The position numbers and the translations under genes are program-made. The notes beneath the pieces were generated by a model. That model ran no database searches. It was not told the origin of the DNA and worked only from the letters and a program-made list of their open reading frames with translations. A stretch of DNA of 54,039 nucleotides from Paenibacillus phytorum (GTDB lineage: Bacteria; Bacillota; Bacilli; Paenibacillales; NBRC-103111), in assembly GCF_013141715.1 (NCBI RefSeq), contig NZ_WHOA01000218.1:1-54039 (forward strand), in the 5' to 3' direction. This document shows positions 24,652 to 33,408 of this stretch, in pieces. Within the stretch, counting starts at the first letter, position 1; each line of letters opens with the position of its first letter.

Positions 24652-26388
24652 TTAACTGCTGCCGAAATGAATCCTCACTTTCAAGCCGCCAAGCCCAGAA
24701 CGCGCCATCGTGATGCCATATTCGGCACCGTAGCGAAGCTGGATTCTGCGATGAACGTTGACAAGGCCTGTCGTCTCTTCGAGACGGCCTTCAGAGAGCT
24801 GCAAACGGGAGTTCAGCCGGTCGATCTCTTCATCCGTTACGGCGCTCCCGTTATCCTCGACATAGAAAGAGTACCCGTCTTCGTTCTTCTCGCTGTGTAC
24901 CCAAAGTTCGCCATCGGTCCGCTTGTTGCCCAGCGCATACTTGTAAGCGTTCTCGATAATCGGCTGGAGCACTAGGCGTGGAATGGAGAGCTCCGGTACA
25001 TCGCTGTCAAACCTCACTTGGATGCGATCCCCGTAGCAGACCGTCTGCATGTCTACATACGTGCGGGAATGCTTCACTTCCAGTGCTAGCGGGATTTCGT
25101 CCTCGCCGTCCCTCGTAATGAAATGAAAATATTCGCCGATGTACAAGCAAAACTGGTACGCTTTCTCCTTCTGGCGCTCGGATTTGATCAACCGGCATAG
25201 GACAAAGAAGCAGTTGTATAAAAAATGCGGATTGATTTGCGATTGCAGCCGCTTCAGTTCCGACCGCTGGTTGCGGATTTGCTGCTCGTAGTTTTCTTCG
25301 ATCAACGTTCGCAGCGACCGAATCGTATCATTAAAGGCCTGGTACAGATACCCAAATTCGTCATGTCCACGGTCGATGGTGATCGGCATCAGTCGGTTTT
25401 CCTGGACGTGGCGGAACGAATGGACAAGCCGCATGAGTGGTTTATAAATAAGCCTGAACAGAAAGTATGAGAAAAATAAGCCGACAACCAGTGCGAGCGC
25501 GCAAGCCCACCAAAACCATACGCGATAGGTTTGAATCGGACCAAGAACGTTCGCTTCGGGAATCAAGCTTATCGAATAAGAGTTCCAGAGTGGAGAGTAC
25601 TTAAAAACCGACAAATAGCTCTTTCCCCCGTATCGGACCGTTTCGTAGCCTTCCTTCTTACCTTCTGCCTGTTTATCCTTGATAAAAGCTTCGACTGTCC
25701 CCAACAGGTCCGGATCGTCGACGCTCTGGATATGCCAGCCACGGTCCACGTTAAGCAGGATGCTTCGGCCATCGAGCGAACTGCCGATTTGAGCCAGCGA
25801 TTCCTTGATTTTACGAGTGGACAATTCCACCCCGACGACGAACAGCGGCTCACGCCGCGTATTTGCCGGGTACTGCATAGAGATGAACAGCCGATCGTTC
25901 CAATAAATGAACGGTTCCTCGTATGGCCTGTTTTTCGGTTGCATCGCCGCATATTCCTGCCTGTCGATCGACGTGTCGAATTTGATGCTCATCAGCGTTC
26001 GGTCGATAGACGGAACGTACGCTTTCGCTTCCTGAATAAATGGGCTTGAGTCCTTCATTAACACAAGCCGCTTCTGAATGTCCAATATTTTCTCCGCCCG
26101 TTCGTAGTGAGACAATTCATTGCCGGTAGCAGCTAATTCGATCAAGTCGTCATCCGTCACGTATTTGGGCAAATATCGCACGATCCGGTCCGCCTCTTTT
26201 TCAAGCGAGTCCAGGTAATACCCCGTCGTATTAAGAGTCGACTGAGATATTTCCTTTCGGATGCTTTCCGCACCTTTCTCGTTGATCAGCCATGTAATGG
26301 CCATAAGCGGTAGAAGCACCACCATGAAGGCGGCCAACATTTTTTTAAATATGGAAGAATCCCTTAGTCGGAAAAAGCGTTTCATCAT
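24652..26388 (-). CDS. YesM-type sensor histidine kinase
   Basis: 578 residues. TM1 near 15-35, large extracellular Cache-like sensor, TM2 around 285-310, HAMP, then the His_kinase domain with phospho-acceptor His in SQINPHFLYNC and HATPase with LVLQPIIENAYKYAL and TGLVNVHRR. Senses an extracytoplasmic sugar signal, possibly through the binding lipoprotein, and phosphorylates the YesN protein. Gaps of about 40 bp on both sides, same operon. Confidence 0.94.
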   Translation of the reverse strand: MMKRFFRLRDSSIFKKMLAAFMVVLLPLMAITWLINEKGAESIRKEISQSTLNTTGYYLDSLEKEADRIVRYLPKYVTDDDLIELAATGNELSHYERAEKILDIQKRLVLMKDSSPFIQEAKAYVPSIDRTLMSIKFDTSIDRQEYAAMQPKNRPYEEPFIYWNDRLFISMQYPANTRREPLFVVGVELSTRKIKESLAQIGSSLDGRSILLNVDRGWHIQSVDDPDLLGTVEAFIKDKQAEGKKEGYETVRYGGKSYLSVFKYSPLWNSYSISLIPEANVLGPIQTYRVWFWWACALALVVGLFFSYFLFRLIYKPLMRLVHSFRHVQENRLMPITIDRGHDEFGYLYQAFNDTIRSLRTLIEENYEQQIRNQRSELKRLQSQINPHFLYNCFFVLCRLIKSERQKEKAYQFCLYIGEYFHFITRDGEDEIPLALEVKHSRTYVDMQTVCYGDRIQVRFDSDVPELSIPRLVLQPIIENAYKYALGNKRTDGELWVHSEKNEDGYSFYVEDNGSAVTDEEIDRLNSRLQLSEGRLEETTGLVNVHRRIQLRYGAEYGITMARSGLGGLKVRIHFGSS

Positions 26389-26427
26389 TCGTTCACCTGC
26401 TAAGTTTTGGTAGAGAATCCTGAATGT

Positions 26428-27312
26428 TTATTCTTTGACACTCCCCATCACAATTCCTTTAATGAAGAAACGTTGAAGGAACGGGTAAACGATCAATATG
26501 GGAAAAGCCGCTACGAATATTTGCGCCGCCTTGCTAGTCCGGTCGGACAACTTGCTGATCAACTCTGCGTCCTGTGTCTTGAGGAAGCGGAAATCGAGTT
26601 TAATAATTATGGTTTGCAGAAACGTTTGCAGCGGATATTTATCAGGATGGTTCATCAGAATCATGCCGTCGAACCAACTGTTCCAGTGCCATACCATCGT
26701 AAACAGTCCGGTCGTCGCGAGAGCAGGAAGAGCTAAGGGAACATAAATTTTCCATAGTGTCGCAAAATGTCCAGCACCATCGATCCGTGCTGATTCTTCC
26801 AGTTCTTTGGGCAGGTTCCTGTAAAAGTTAAGCAGCAAAATAATGTTGAACACCTGCAGCGCGCCTGGCAGCACGAGCGCCCATATCGTATCGATCAATC
26901 CGAGCGATTTCACCGTCAAATACCATGGGATGAGGCCACCGCTGAATAAAATCGTGAATACGAACACCCATACGTAAAATGTCCTTAGCCGAAACTGCCT
27001 CGTTTCTTTCGATAACGGATATGCAGTCAGAATCGTCAGAAACATACTGATGGACGTTCCGAGAATGAGCCGTTCGAAGGAAACCCGGAAAGCGCGCAAA
27101 TATTCAGGCTTACCGAATACATTATTGTACGCTGCTGTTGTAAAGTCGACAGGCCACAGCATGACCTTGCCGGCGGATGCCGCTGTCCCGGAGCTAAACG
27201 ATAAGGCCAATATATGAATAATGGGCATCAGGCAGGCAAATGAGATCGCCGCCAAAAATATGACGTTAGCGCTCAAGAAAAGCTGACGGCCGAGTGACAT
27301 TTTGTAACCCAT
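26428..27312 (-). CDS. Carbohydrate ABC transporter permease (LplC/YtcP type)
   Basis: 294 residues, six helices, MalG-like. EAA loop ELEESARIDGAGHFATLWKI and C-terminal LQRFFIKGIVMGSVKE, the usual ending of the group. Partner of the permease upstream. Family members take up oligosaccharides using a separately encoded ATPase (MsmX type); none is encoded here. Confidence 0.94.
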   Translation of the reverse strand: MGYKMSLGRQLFLSANVIFLAAISFACLMPIIHILALSFSSGTAASAGKVMLWPVDFTTAAYNNVFGKPEYLRAFRVSFERLILGTSISMFLTILTAYPLSKETRQFRLRTFYVWVFVFTILFSGGLIPWYLTVKSLGLIDTIWALVLPGALQVFNIILLLNFYRNLPKELEESARIDGAGHFATLWKIYVPLALPALATTGLFTMVWHWNSWFDGMILMNHPDKYPLQTFLQTIIIKLDFRFLKTQDAELISKLSDRTSKAAQIFVAAFPILIVYPFLQRFFIKGIVMGSVKE

Positions 27313-27343
27313 GTTGAGTCCCCTCTCTTCCTTATAACTCTAC

Positions 27344-28249
27344 TCAAAAAATGCGATAATTCGCGAAACGGTATGCGAGGAAATACGAAACCGAGATGAA
27401 AATAAACGAAACGATCGATTTCAACAAGCCGACCGCCGTGGCGAATCCGAACTGGGACTGCTCGACGCCCATCCGATAGACGAACGTATCGATAATGTCG
27501 GCGCTTTCGTATACTTGCGGACTGTACAAGTTGAATATTTGATCGAAACCGGCATTGAGGACGTTGCCGATGTTTAGCGTAAACATCAGCACAATAATCG
27601 GCATCATGCCTGGAATCGTAATGTTCAGCGTCTGCTTCCAACGTCCTGCGCCGTCAATTTCCGCAGCTTCGTAAAGCGACGGGTTAATGCTAGTTAATGC
27701 CGCTAAGTAAACGATCGTACCGTACCCAAACTCCTTCCACACATCCGACACGACCATCACATAAGGAAACCAGTGATTGTTACCCAGGAAGTAAATAGGA
27801 TTGATGCCGAACAAACCGAACACTTGATTGAGCACTCCGGTTGTTGGGGAGAGCACATCGATCAATATGCCACTCAACAGCACCCAGGACATGAAGTGAG
27901 GCAAGTAAACGAGCGTTTGGAACGTTCGTTTAATCCATTGCCTGCTCATCTCGTTGAGCAGGATAGCAATCGTAATCGGTACGAATAAACCCGCCACGAT
28001 TTTCATGACAGAAATATAGACGGTATTGAAAAAAATTCGGCCGATGTCGGGATAAACGAACATATAATTGAAGTTTTTCAATCCGACGAATGGAGAGCCG
28101 AACAGACCTTTGGTCGGAATATATTTTTGGAACGCCATGATAATGCCCGCCATTGGAATGTAACTGAAAACGATGACAAAAATCAGTCCCGGGATCAGCA
28201 TCAAATGAAGCGGCCATTCACGTTTCCACATGCGCGAGATCGATTTCAT
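27344..28249 (-). CDS. Carbohydrate ABC transporter permease (LplB type)
   Basis: 301 residues, MalF-like six-helix permease without the large periplasmic loop. PGLIFVIVFSYIPMAGIIMAF opening and EAA loop SLYEAAEIDGAGRWKQTLNI are diagnostic. Ends FANYRIF as usual. Follows the binding-protein gene after an 82-bp gap holding a hairpin. Confidence 0.94.
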   Translation of the reverse strand: MKSISRMWKREWPLHLMLIPGLIFVIVFSYIPMAGIIMAFQKYIPTKGLFGSPFVGLKNFNYMFVYPDIGRIFFNTVYISVMKIVAGLFVPITIAILLNEMSRQWIKRTFQTLVYLPHFMSWVLLSGILIDVLSPTTGVLNQVFGLFGINPIYFLGNNHWFPYVMVVSDVWKEFGYGTIVYLAALTSINPSLYEAAEIDGAGRWKQTLNITIPGMMPIIVLMFTLNIGNVLNAGFDQIFNLYSPQVYESADIIDTFVYRMGVEQSQFGFATAVGLLKSIVSFIFISVSYFLAYRFANYRIF

Positions 28250-28295
28250 CCTGTACCACCACCTGCTTAAATTACCTCGTCAAGGTTGAATAGAA

Positions 28296-28319
28296 AGAGG
28301 GATCGTACCTGATCCCTCT
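28296..28319 (-). terminator. Attenuating hairpin after binding-protein gene
   Basis: AGAGGGATC / GATCCCTCT perfect 9-bp stem, 6-nt loop, with weak T-tract (TTTCTATTC) on the minus strand. Typical partial terminator that makes the binding protein more abundant than the permeases. Confidence 0.7.
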
Positions 28320-28331
28320 CCCTGAGAAGAA

Positions 28332-30020
28332 CTATTTGTTCTTCGCGTACCAGTCATTCACTTCTTTGGTGATTTGGTCTCCGCCAAGCTTCTTCCAATC
28401 GGCGACAAATTTATCGAACTCATCAACCGATACCTGGTTCATAATAATTTTGAAAAATACTTCGTCGCGCTTCTTCTCGAGGATCGCATTCTTCTCCACC
28501 ATCGTTGGCGTCGGTGCCCCGAAAAACTTCGTTTGTTCGAACTGATTGTTCTTTTTCATATCCGGAATAAGGGAGTAGGAACCCTTCGGACCTGAAATCC
28601 AATATTCCCACCACATGCTCGTATCGCCGTTTACATATTTCATAGCCCGTTCGTATCGAGATTTCTGATCTTTCGTCTTCGCCATACTCGCGTCTTTGGC
28701 TGCGATCGCCTTCGGCAGCACTTCGCCGTTATTGTTCGATAAGCTGCCAACCCTGAGCGGATTAAGCAACCAGTAGTTGTTCTTCTTTTCAACGCGGTCT
28801 TTGCCAAACTCATATACTTTGTTATCTTCCGTTTGATTGTTGTCGGCGATGATCCATTGATTAAGCAGCCTCATGACGGCTTCCGGATTTTTCGCTTTCT
28901 TTGACACGACGTAATATCTGTCGCCGCCTATCCCGATTTGTGCTTTGGCCGGCTTGTTATCCACGGATGGAATCGGATATACGCCCCACTCCTGCACTTG
29001 TTTGCCGTCTTTGATCGCACCGGTCGCAAGGTGCGCCGGCACCCATTCGGCGCCATATACAAGTCCTATGTTGTTACCGAAAATGAGTTCCGATTCCTTT
29101 TGCGTGTCTTTCACGGCAAATTCCGGATCGATCAGACCTTTTTTAAACATGTCTTGCAGCGCCTTGAGCGCTTCTTTCATTTGCGGCTGTACGTAACCCT
29201 TGACAAGTTTGCCGGTACCGTCATCAATCCAATGATTGGAATCCGCATTCGAGTCCATATAGGCATGGTAGCCATTCATGAAACCAATGAAGCCGGTTGC
29301 CCCGTCTTCTTTCATATCCTTGTTGAATGCAATCCCGTAAGCTCTTCCAGTTCCTCCAGGATCCTTCGTCTTAAACGCCTCCGCGATGGTCATCAGATCC
29401 TGCATCGTTTTCGGCTCCGGCAAATTCAGCTTCTTGAGCCAGTCGGTACGTACGTATAGAAACTGGGCGTAGTACGGATTAGACGTGCTCGGAATGGCCA
29501 TCAGCTTTCCGCCAAAAGTGGCCGATTTCATTTGGGTACCGCCGTCCGCTTGCATGAATTTTTTGGTTTCCGGAGTAGCGAACTTATCGTAAACGCTAGT
29601 AATATCCATAATCATATCCGCTTCAATTAGCTGCTGGAGCTGAGTAGCATCAACGAGCATAAAATCAGGAATATCGTTCGAGGCAATTGCGATCTTGAGC
29701 TTTTCCTTGAACTGGTTGTTATCTGCGGCAACCCATTGGTTCGTAATCTTGACGCCAACGTCTTTCTCGTAAGCAGCATATACGGAATTGTTGTCGAATG
29801 TTTCGCCAGCATCGAATTTCAAATACGGATCGCCTTCTCTGATCGTGGATACTTCAAGCACTTTTTTCGATTCCGGCGTTTGTGCTGCTGTTGCAGATGC
29901 TGTCGCGGACGCGGACGGTTGCGGGCTATTCTCCGTTTTGCTGCTGCACGCGGTTGCGGCGATAAGACTGGTAATCAAAGCGGTTGCGAGAACGTCCTTC
30001 CCTCTCAGTTTCATATTCAT
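28332..30020 (-). CDS. Sugar-binding lipoprotein (LipO/YtcQ type)
   Basis: 562 residues. Signal peptide with VLATALITSLIAATAC, lipid Cys at about 26, followed by a Ser/Ala/Thr linker. Mature part has NQWVAADNNQFKEKLKIAIA and NDIPDFMLVDATQLQQL, typical of large solute-binding proteins paired with LplB/LplC permeases. ATG with GGGAGGGG 5 nt upstream. First gene of the operon to 21309. A candidate promoter about 70-100 bp upstream (TTGCGT-17-AACTAT) is weak, as expected for an AraC-activated one. Confidence 0.93.
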   Translation of the reverse strand: MNMKLRGKDVLATALITSLIAATACSSKTENSPQPSASATASATAAQTPESKKVLEVSTIREGDPYLKFDAGETFDNNSVYAAYEKDVGVKITNQWVAADNNQFKEKLKIAIASNDIPDFMLVDATQLQQLIEADMIMDITSVYDKFATPETKKFMQADGGTQMKSATFGGKLMAIPSTSNPYYAQFLYVRTDWLKKLNLPEPKTMQDLMTIAEAFKTKDPGGTGRAYGIAFNKDMKEDGATGFIGFMNGYHAYMDSNADSNHWIDDGTGKLVKGYVQPQMKEALKALQDMFKKGLIDPEFAVKDTQKESELIFGNNIGLVYGAEWVPAHLATGAIKDGKQVQEWGVYPIPSVDNKPAKAQIGIGGDRYYVVSKKAKNPEAVMRLLNQWIIADNNQTEDNKVYEFGKDRVEKKNNYWLLNPLRVGSLSNNNGEVLPKAIAAKDASMAKTKDQKSRYERAMKYVNGDTSMWWEYWISGPKGSYSLIPDMKKNNQFEQTKFFGAPTPTMVEKNAILEKKRDEVFFKIIMNQVSVDEFDKFVADWKKLGGDQITKEVNDWYAKNK

Positions 30021-30249
30021 ATGACCCCTCCCATTTGACTAACATGTTACTCAGGATGTTGTACGCGTTTCAACTTCCTTTGATAGTTTAAGTATAAGAA
30101 ACGAAACGCAATCCTTCCATATACCAGTGTTTACTTTGATATACACCTCTTGACGGCGAATAAAAATCCCATCGTGGATTGAATCCATTATGTACAACAT
30201 CCGCAAGTTCTTCTGCATCATTGTTCCTCTGAATACACTGGGTATCAAA

Positions 30250-30684
30250 AGGTGGTTAAGAGGAGGTCTTCTTCGTGTAGACGTTCAATACAGTAAAACC
30301 CGGCGATTCGGTGTCAGCGATCGCTAAGAGGTGGGAAGTGCCTCTCGTTGCTTTAATCGCTGCAAACAACCTAGAGTCTCCCAATACCATCTACCAGCGC
30401 CGCCATTGCATACAGCACAACCGAATTTGTCGAACGTAAAGGCTACTTCAACACGATACGGACTGAACGTTCACAAGGCGGCGTCCAACAAATCCTGGCC
30501 GTCTCCGATTAATATCCACCATCCTGCACCGATCCGCGTTGTTACTGAAGCAGGGTCCATCACAGCAGTTCAATGGTCTGGCGACGGTGACCGAGACCAG
30601 TTACGAAGGTACGAGCGGTTTCGTCGGAATCTCCACCCTGTCTAGCGACCTGCCGATGGTGAACGGATTGCGTTTTCTTTACTA
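30250..30684 (+). other. Decayed coding sequence, unrecognised
   Basis: Several open pieces in different plus-strand frames look like one broken gene: AIAYSTTEFVERKGYFNTIR (about 30410-30470) and, at the end, NGLATVTETSYEGTSGFVGI followed by STLSSDLPMVNGLRFLY and a stop at about 30684. No start with ribosome site. I cannot name the family; a secreted or surface protein is a guess. 30021-30249 is the promoter region of the sugar operon. Confidence 0.4.
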
Positions 30685-30707
30685 GGCAGTATGTTTCGCA
30701 AATCGAA

Positions 30708-30740
30708 GGAGCCTGCCCATATAAATCAGCGGCAGGCTCC
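30708..30740. terminator. Hairpin terminator downstream of SUKH gene
   Basis: GGAGCCTGCC / GGCAGGCTCC, perfect 10-bp stem, 13-nt loop, 16 bp past the SUKH gene stop, with modest T-richness on the minus strand. Confidence 0.7.
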
Positions 30741-30755
30741 TAATGATCAGCACCT

Positions 30756-31295
30756 TCATTCGCAATTGTAATTAAGTGAGTTCAATGTGTTCCAATCCCA
30801 AAAAAACGACCCTTGTGACACAACCAAACGTTCAAACCAGAGCTCAAAGTTCAAAACAATGTCTTCCGCATCAGGCACATAAGCTGATCCAACAAATATA
30901 TAATCTTCTCTTCCTGCTTTCACTCGTGAGGAATCGATATAGATCAGAGTGGAATCATACTTTGCAATAACATATAAATTGTCAGAGGCTTCTTTCTGTT
31001 CAATATAATCCAAGATATCCTCTAAACCGAATATAGCCCAAGCACCATTAGCGTACTCAGAAATATCATTGAAGAGGATAGCACCATCATTCAGCATTAG
31101 AAAATCTTTGTAACTTTCAGGTATATGGAAGCCTGTTTCCTCAAAGAAGGTTAGAATATTTTCTTCTGAAGTTGGTTTGTAAAAAGAAAAAGAGCAGGGC
31201 ATTAAATGCCCTGAACCTCGCTGAAAATACATTGTCGGAGATTTTTCTATACGTGCTTTTAAGCTTTCTAATGTCTTATAAACCATCTGATTCAT
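30756..31295 (-). CDS. SMI1/KNR4 (SUKH) family protein
   Basis: 179 residues. Pattern ENILTFFEETGFHIPESYKD then FLMLNDGAILF is the SUKH core (IP..Y..FL...NG), followed by WAIFGLEDIL. SUKH proteins are often immunity proteins against polymorphic or contact-delivered toxins, or stand-alone paralogues. No toxin gene is adjacent here, so it would be an orphan immunity gene if that. Function inferred from family only. Confidence 0.88.
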   Translation of the reverse strand: MNQMVYKTLESLKARIEKSPTMYFQRGSGHLMPCSFSFYKPTSEENILTFFEETGFHIPESYKDFLMLNDGAILFNDISEYANGAWAIFGLEDILDYIEQKEASDNLYVIAKYDSTLIYIDSSRVKAGREDYIFVGSAYVPDAEDIVLNFELWFERLVVSQGSFFWDWNTLNSLNYNCE

Positions 31296-31343
31296 CTATA
31301 CACCTGCTTCACCAAGATTTTGGTAATTACTAGCCTCAGATCA

Positions 31344-32018
31344 TCAAGGTTTTCTTTCCCGACCAATAATGACTCTCTCAATTTGATCAATTGCAATTGG
31401 ACCGTAGGTTTGACTATCCACGCTCCTAGCCCATGTATCTCCTAGCAGGAATACATGACCCGCCGGTATTTTTATTTCTGGCATGTCCATGTGGAAATAT
31501 TTCGTCATACTCTTTTGACAGTCGGAGTCGCAGACACCAGAGCCAGGTTTATTCAAATTATTGAAGTAGGATTCTTCGCCCTGACCCCACATGAGCGCTT
31601 TCCCATAAAAAGTGTCTAATTTTTTCTCGTCGATGTAAACCTGCCCGTCTCTGATCATAATTGACTCTTCCGGAAGAGCGACAATGCGAGCAATATCGTA
31701 GATCGGTGGTTTCCAACCCGGATTTACATTTTGGAAGACGTGTTCCACGTTAAGAGGTGGCGTCTTATAATACACGACATCTCCTCGTTTCGGAGGTTCA
31801 TTCAATTCACTTAATACTAATTTGCCACCTAATTTCGTATTAAAAGTTTCGTCCATACCATCCAGTTGGTAGGTTATCGTTTCCATTCCTTGCTTAACCT
31901 CTACCTCGGGCAAAATAGGAGTGGTTTTTGAATCCACAATGCGTTCTTCATTACATGCCGTTAATGAAATTAGCAGTAAGCAACACGCCATAGTCACATT
32001 AAACACTCTCATAACCAT
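31344..32018 (-). CDS. S26 signal-peptidase-like lipoprotein, apparently non-catalytic
   Basis: 224 residues. Lipoprotein signal MACCLLLISLTAC with lipobox. S26 features: KRGDVVYY (box C region), IARIVALPEESIMIRDGQVY (box D) and VFLLGDTWARSVDSQTYGPI (box E). The SM.PTL box with catalytic Ser is replaced by LDGMDETFNTKL, and the Lys normally before RIxGLPGD is Ala. So it is probably a lipid-anchored pseudo-peptidase. Start ATG 32018 with GAGGAGGG 11 nt upstream; the frame continues to 32093. Confidence 0.85.
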   Translation of the reverse strand: MVMRVFNVTMACCLLLISLTACNEERIVDSKTTPILPEVEVKQGMETITYQLDGMDETFNTKLGGKLVLSELNEPPKRGDVVYYKTPPLNVEHVFQNVNPGWKPPIYDIARIVALPEESIMIRDGQVYIDEKKLDTFYGKALMWGQGEESYFNNLNKPGSGVCDSDCQKSMTKYFHMDMPEIKIPAGHVFLLGDTWARSVDSQTYGPIAIDQIERVIIGRERKP

Positions 32019-32115
32019 TAACTCACTAGCCCTCCTCAGAAGATAAGCTATGTACTTCATTTTAATTTTAATCAACCACCCATATAATACCATTTTTTTG
32101 ATTCGTTTTCTCTTT

Positions 32116-32253
32116 TATTGCGACCAAGCGATAATTCCAGAGCCGAGTTCATCACCAATAAAACCAGAATCTCTTATATCGATCGGTAAGCCATATGGCG
32201 GATTATTTAGATCAGACTTGTTGTTTGTTGATCGACTGACTTCTTCATCGTCT
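32116..32253 (-). pseudogene. C-terminal gene relic, unrecognised
   Basis: 45-codon open stretch without start: NNPPYGLPIDIRDSGFIGDE, then LGSGIIAWSQ and a stop. Composition looks coding, but no family was recognised, and upstream is closed by a TAA. Probably the tail of a lost gene. Confidence 0.35.
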
Positions 32254-32339
32254 TAGGCACCTGTACAGTCAAATAGTTATTAACCCACATAGCATGAAAT
32301 ACGATTAAATTTAAACTTTTTAAAAGGAAGTGGAATTCA

Positions 32340-32621
32340 ATGTTTTCTATCCCACAACCGCAGGTGTACATGAGACAACCGCAGTCTCCTCCACCTGCAT
32401 TCATCCCTCCAAAACCTGAGGTATCCTATGTGGTTGACTGTTTATATGAATACACATATGTCTGGCTTCTAAATGGTGACAATTTCTGGTTTTATCCAAC
32501 TCGTGTAGAGTACGGTGAAGTTTCAGGTTATAGGTGGAATGGAGCGTTTTGGATGTTTTATGGCATTGATCCAAGAATTATTGATGTCGTTGCGTGCCCC
32601 CCAATTCCTACCCTTTACTGA
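32340..32621 (+). CDS. Small hypothetical protein (Tyr/Trp-rich)
   Basis: 93 residues, AAAAGGAAG ribosome site. N-terminus is Pro/Gln-rich (IPQPQVYMRQPQSPPPAFIP), the rest has repeated aromatic clusters (YEYTYVWLLNGDNFWFYP and YRWNGAFWMFYGID) and ends in a short Cys/Pro tail. The pattern recurs in Bacillales small proteins of unknown role, some linked to spore coats. No membrane helix. Neighbouring YjcZ genes make a sporulation role plausible. Confidence 0.7.
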   Translation: MFSIPQPQVYMRQPQSPPPAFIPPKPEVSYVVDCLYEYTYVWLLNGDNFWFYPTRVEYGEVSGYRWNGAFWMFYGIDPRIIDVVACPPIPTLY

Positions 32622-32777
32622 AGTTGAATAAGTCCAAACTGCATCGGCTGCCTTCCTTGTTTATTGAACTCTTGTTTTCCGTTAGTTCAACCAGTTTTAA
32701 AGCGAGTTACTATTTTAGCTTAATGCCCCACTGAAAAGTTTCCCAAAGCTTATCAAAGATACGTTCGAGCACAGAAA

Positions 32778-32806
32778 TAGATCCACAGCAACGAGCTGTG
32801 GATCTA
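32778..32806. terminator. Hairpin terminator (repeat family B)
   Basis: TAGATCCACAGC / GCTGTGGATCTA, perfect 12-bp stem around AACGA. Follows the YjcZ gene on the minus strand. A sister element is at 40239-40264 (CCACAGCAACG shared). Confidence 0.75.
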
Positions 32807-32834
32807 AATTTAATATATTACCTATTGCTGCATA

Positions 32835-32939
32835 TCATATTGCAAAAGTCATAGTAATAATAACCAACAAAATAAAGAGAACCAATACTGCTGCTGAACT
32901 ACTGCCGCCATATCCTGCTCCTGTTGCTGCATATCCCAT
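32835..32939 (-). CDS. YjcZ family sporulation mini-protein
   Basis: 34 residues: MGYAATGAGYGG, then a single membrane helix VLVLFILLVIITMTF. This is the YjcZ/sporulation-protein pattern, Gly/Tyr-rich head with one C-terminal helix. Ribosome site AAAGGAG 11 nt upstream. Paralogue of the gene at 33298-33408. Confidence 0.8.
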   Translation of the reverse strand: MGYAATGAGYGGSSSAAVLVLFILLVIITMTFAI

Positions 32940-32976
32940 ATATCAATCACTCCTTTCAAGTGACTCAGTCTCGGTA

Positions 32977-33243
32977 CTACCAAAAGAAAAACGGAGACCT
33001 ACGGAAGAAAAATGGGGACTCCTCAATGGCTAACAAATCAAAAAGGACAAGTGGAGTGACTGGGTTAAAGAATGGGCTGAACGGTGTAAATGCGCTAGTG
33101 CTTACTGATTTGGCATTTGAACGAAGATAGATTTTGTCACGCGTGCTCTTATCCAAAGTTCCCTCTAAAACTTGCCCTTGGCGAGTCATTACGTACACAT
33201 GTTTGCCCATGAGGGATTTTAGCTTATTATTGTTGATCGACAT
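32977..33243 (-). CDS. Small Sm-like-fold protein next to YjcZ genes
   Basis: 88 residues. First half KHVYVMTRQGQVLEGTLDKS, then DKIYLR, has the strand pattern of Sm/LSM-like small barrels (G.V..V...G....G.L...D...L). The tail is a Phe/Pro-rich FNPVTPLVLFDLLAI and ends in FFF-containing repeats. Start ATG 33243, 8 nt after GGAGG. Between two YjcZ genes on the same strand, so probably sporulation-linked. Fold call is inference. Confidence 0.7.
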   Translation of the reverse strand: MSINNNKLKSLMGKHVYVMTRQGQVLEGTLDKSTRDKIYLRSNAKSVSTSAFTPFSPFFNPVTPLVLFDLLAIEESPFFFRRSPFFFW

Positions 33244-33297
33244 TCCTACAACCTCCATTTGGTGCATTTTCTTAAAAAGCTTGAGGTCTGTTACGAA

Positions 33298-33408
33298 TTA
33301 CCACACAAATGTGCTGGTGATAATAACCAAAAGAATGAAGAGAACCAAGACAATAGCCGTACTTGTACCCAAACCACCGCTATAACAACCTCCTGCAGCA
33401 TAACCCAT
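33298..33408 (-). CDS. YjcZ family sporulation mini-protein
   Basis: 36 residues, MGYAAGGCYSGGLGTSTAIV, then LVLFILLVIITSTFVW. Same layout as the 34-residue paralogue; carries a Cys in the Gly/Tyr head. Start ATG 33408 with GGGAG 9-10 nt before; the longer frame to 33534 has no support. Confidence 0.8.
   Translation of the reverse strand: MGYAAGGCYSGGLGTSTAIVLVLFILLVIITSTFVW

Noticed and set aside
25531..26049. 172-codon plus frame opposite the YesM kinase
   Set aside because: Shadow of the kinase gene, no family features.
30056..30073. GTTGTACGCGTTTCAAC near-palindrome as a catabolite (cre) site
   Set aside because: It does not match the cre consensus at the central CG positions and is odd-length; left as an unassigned sequence in the sugar operon leader.
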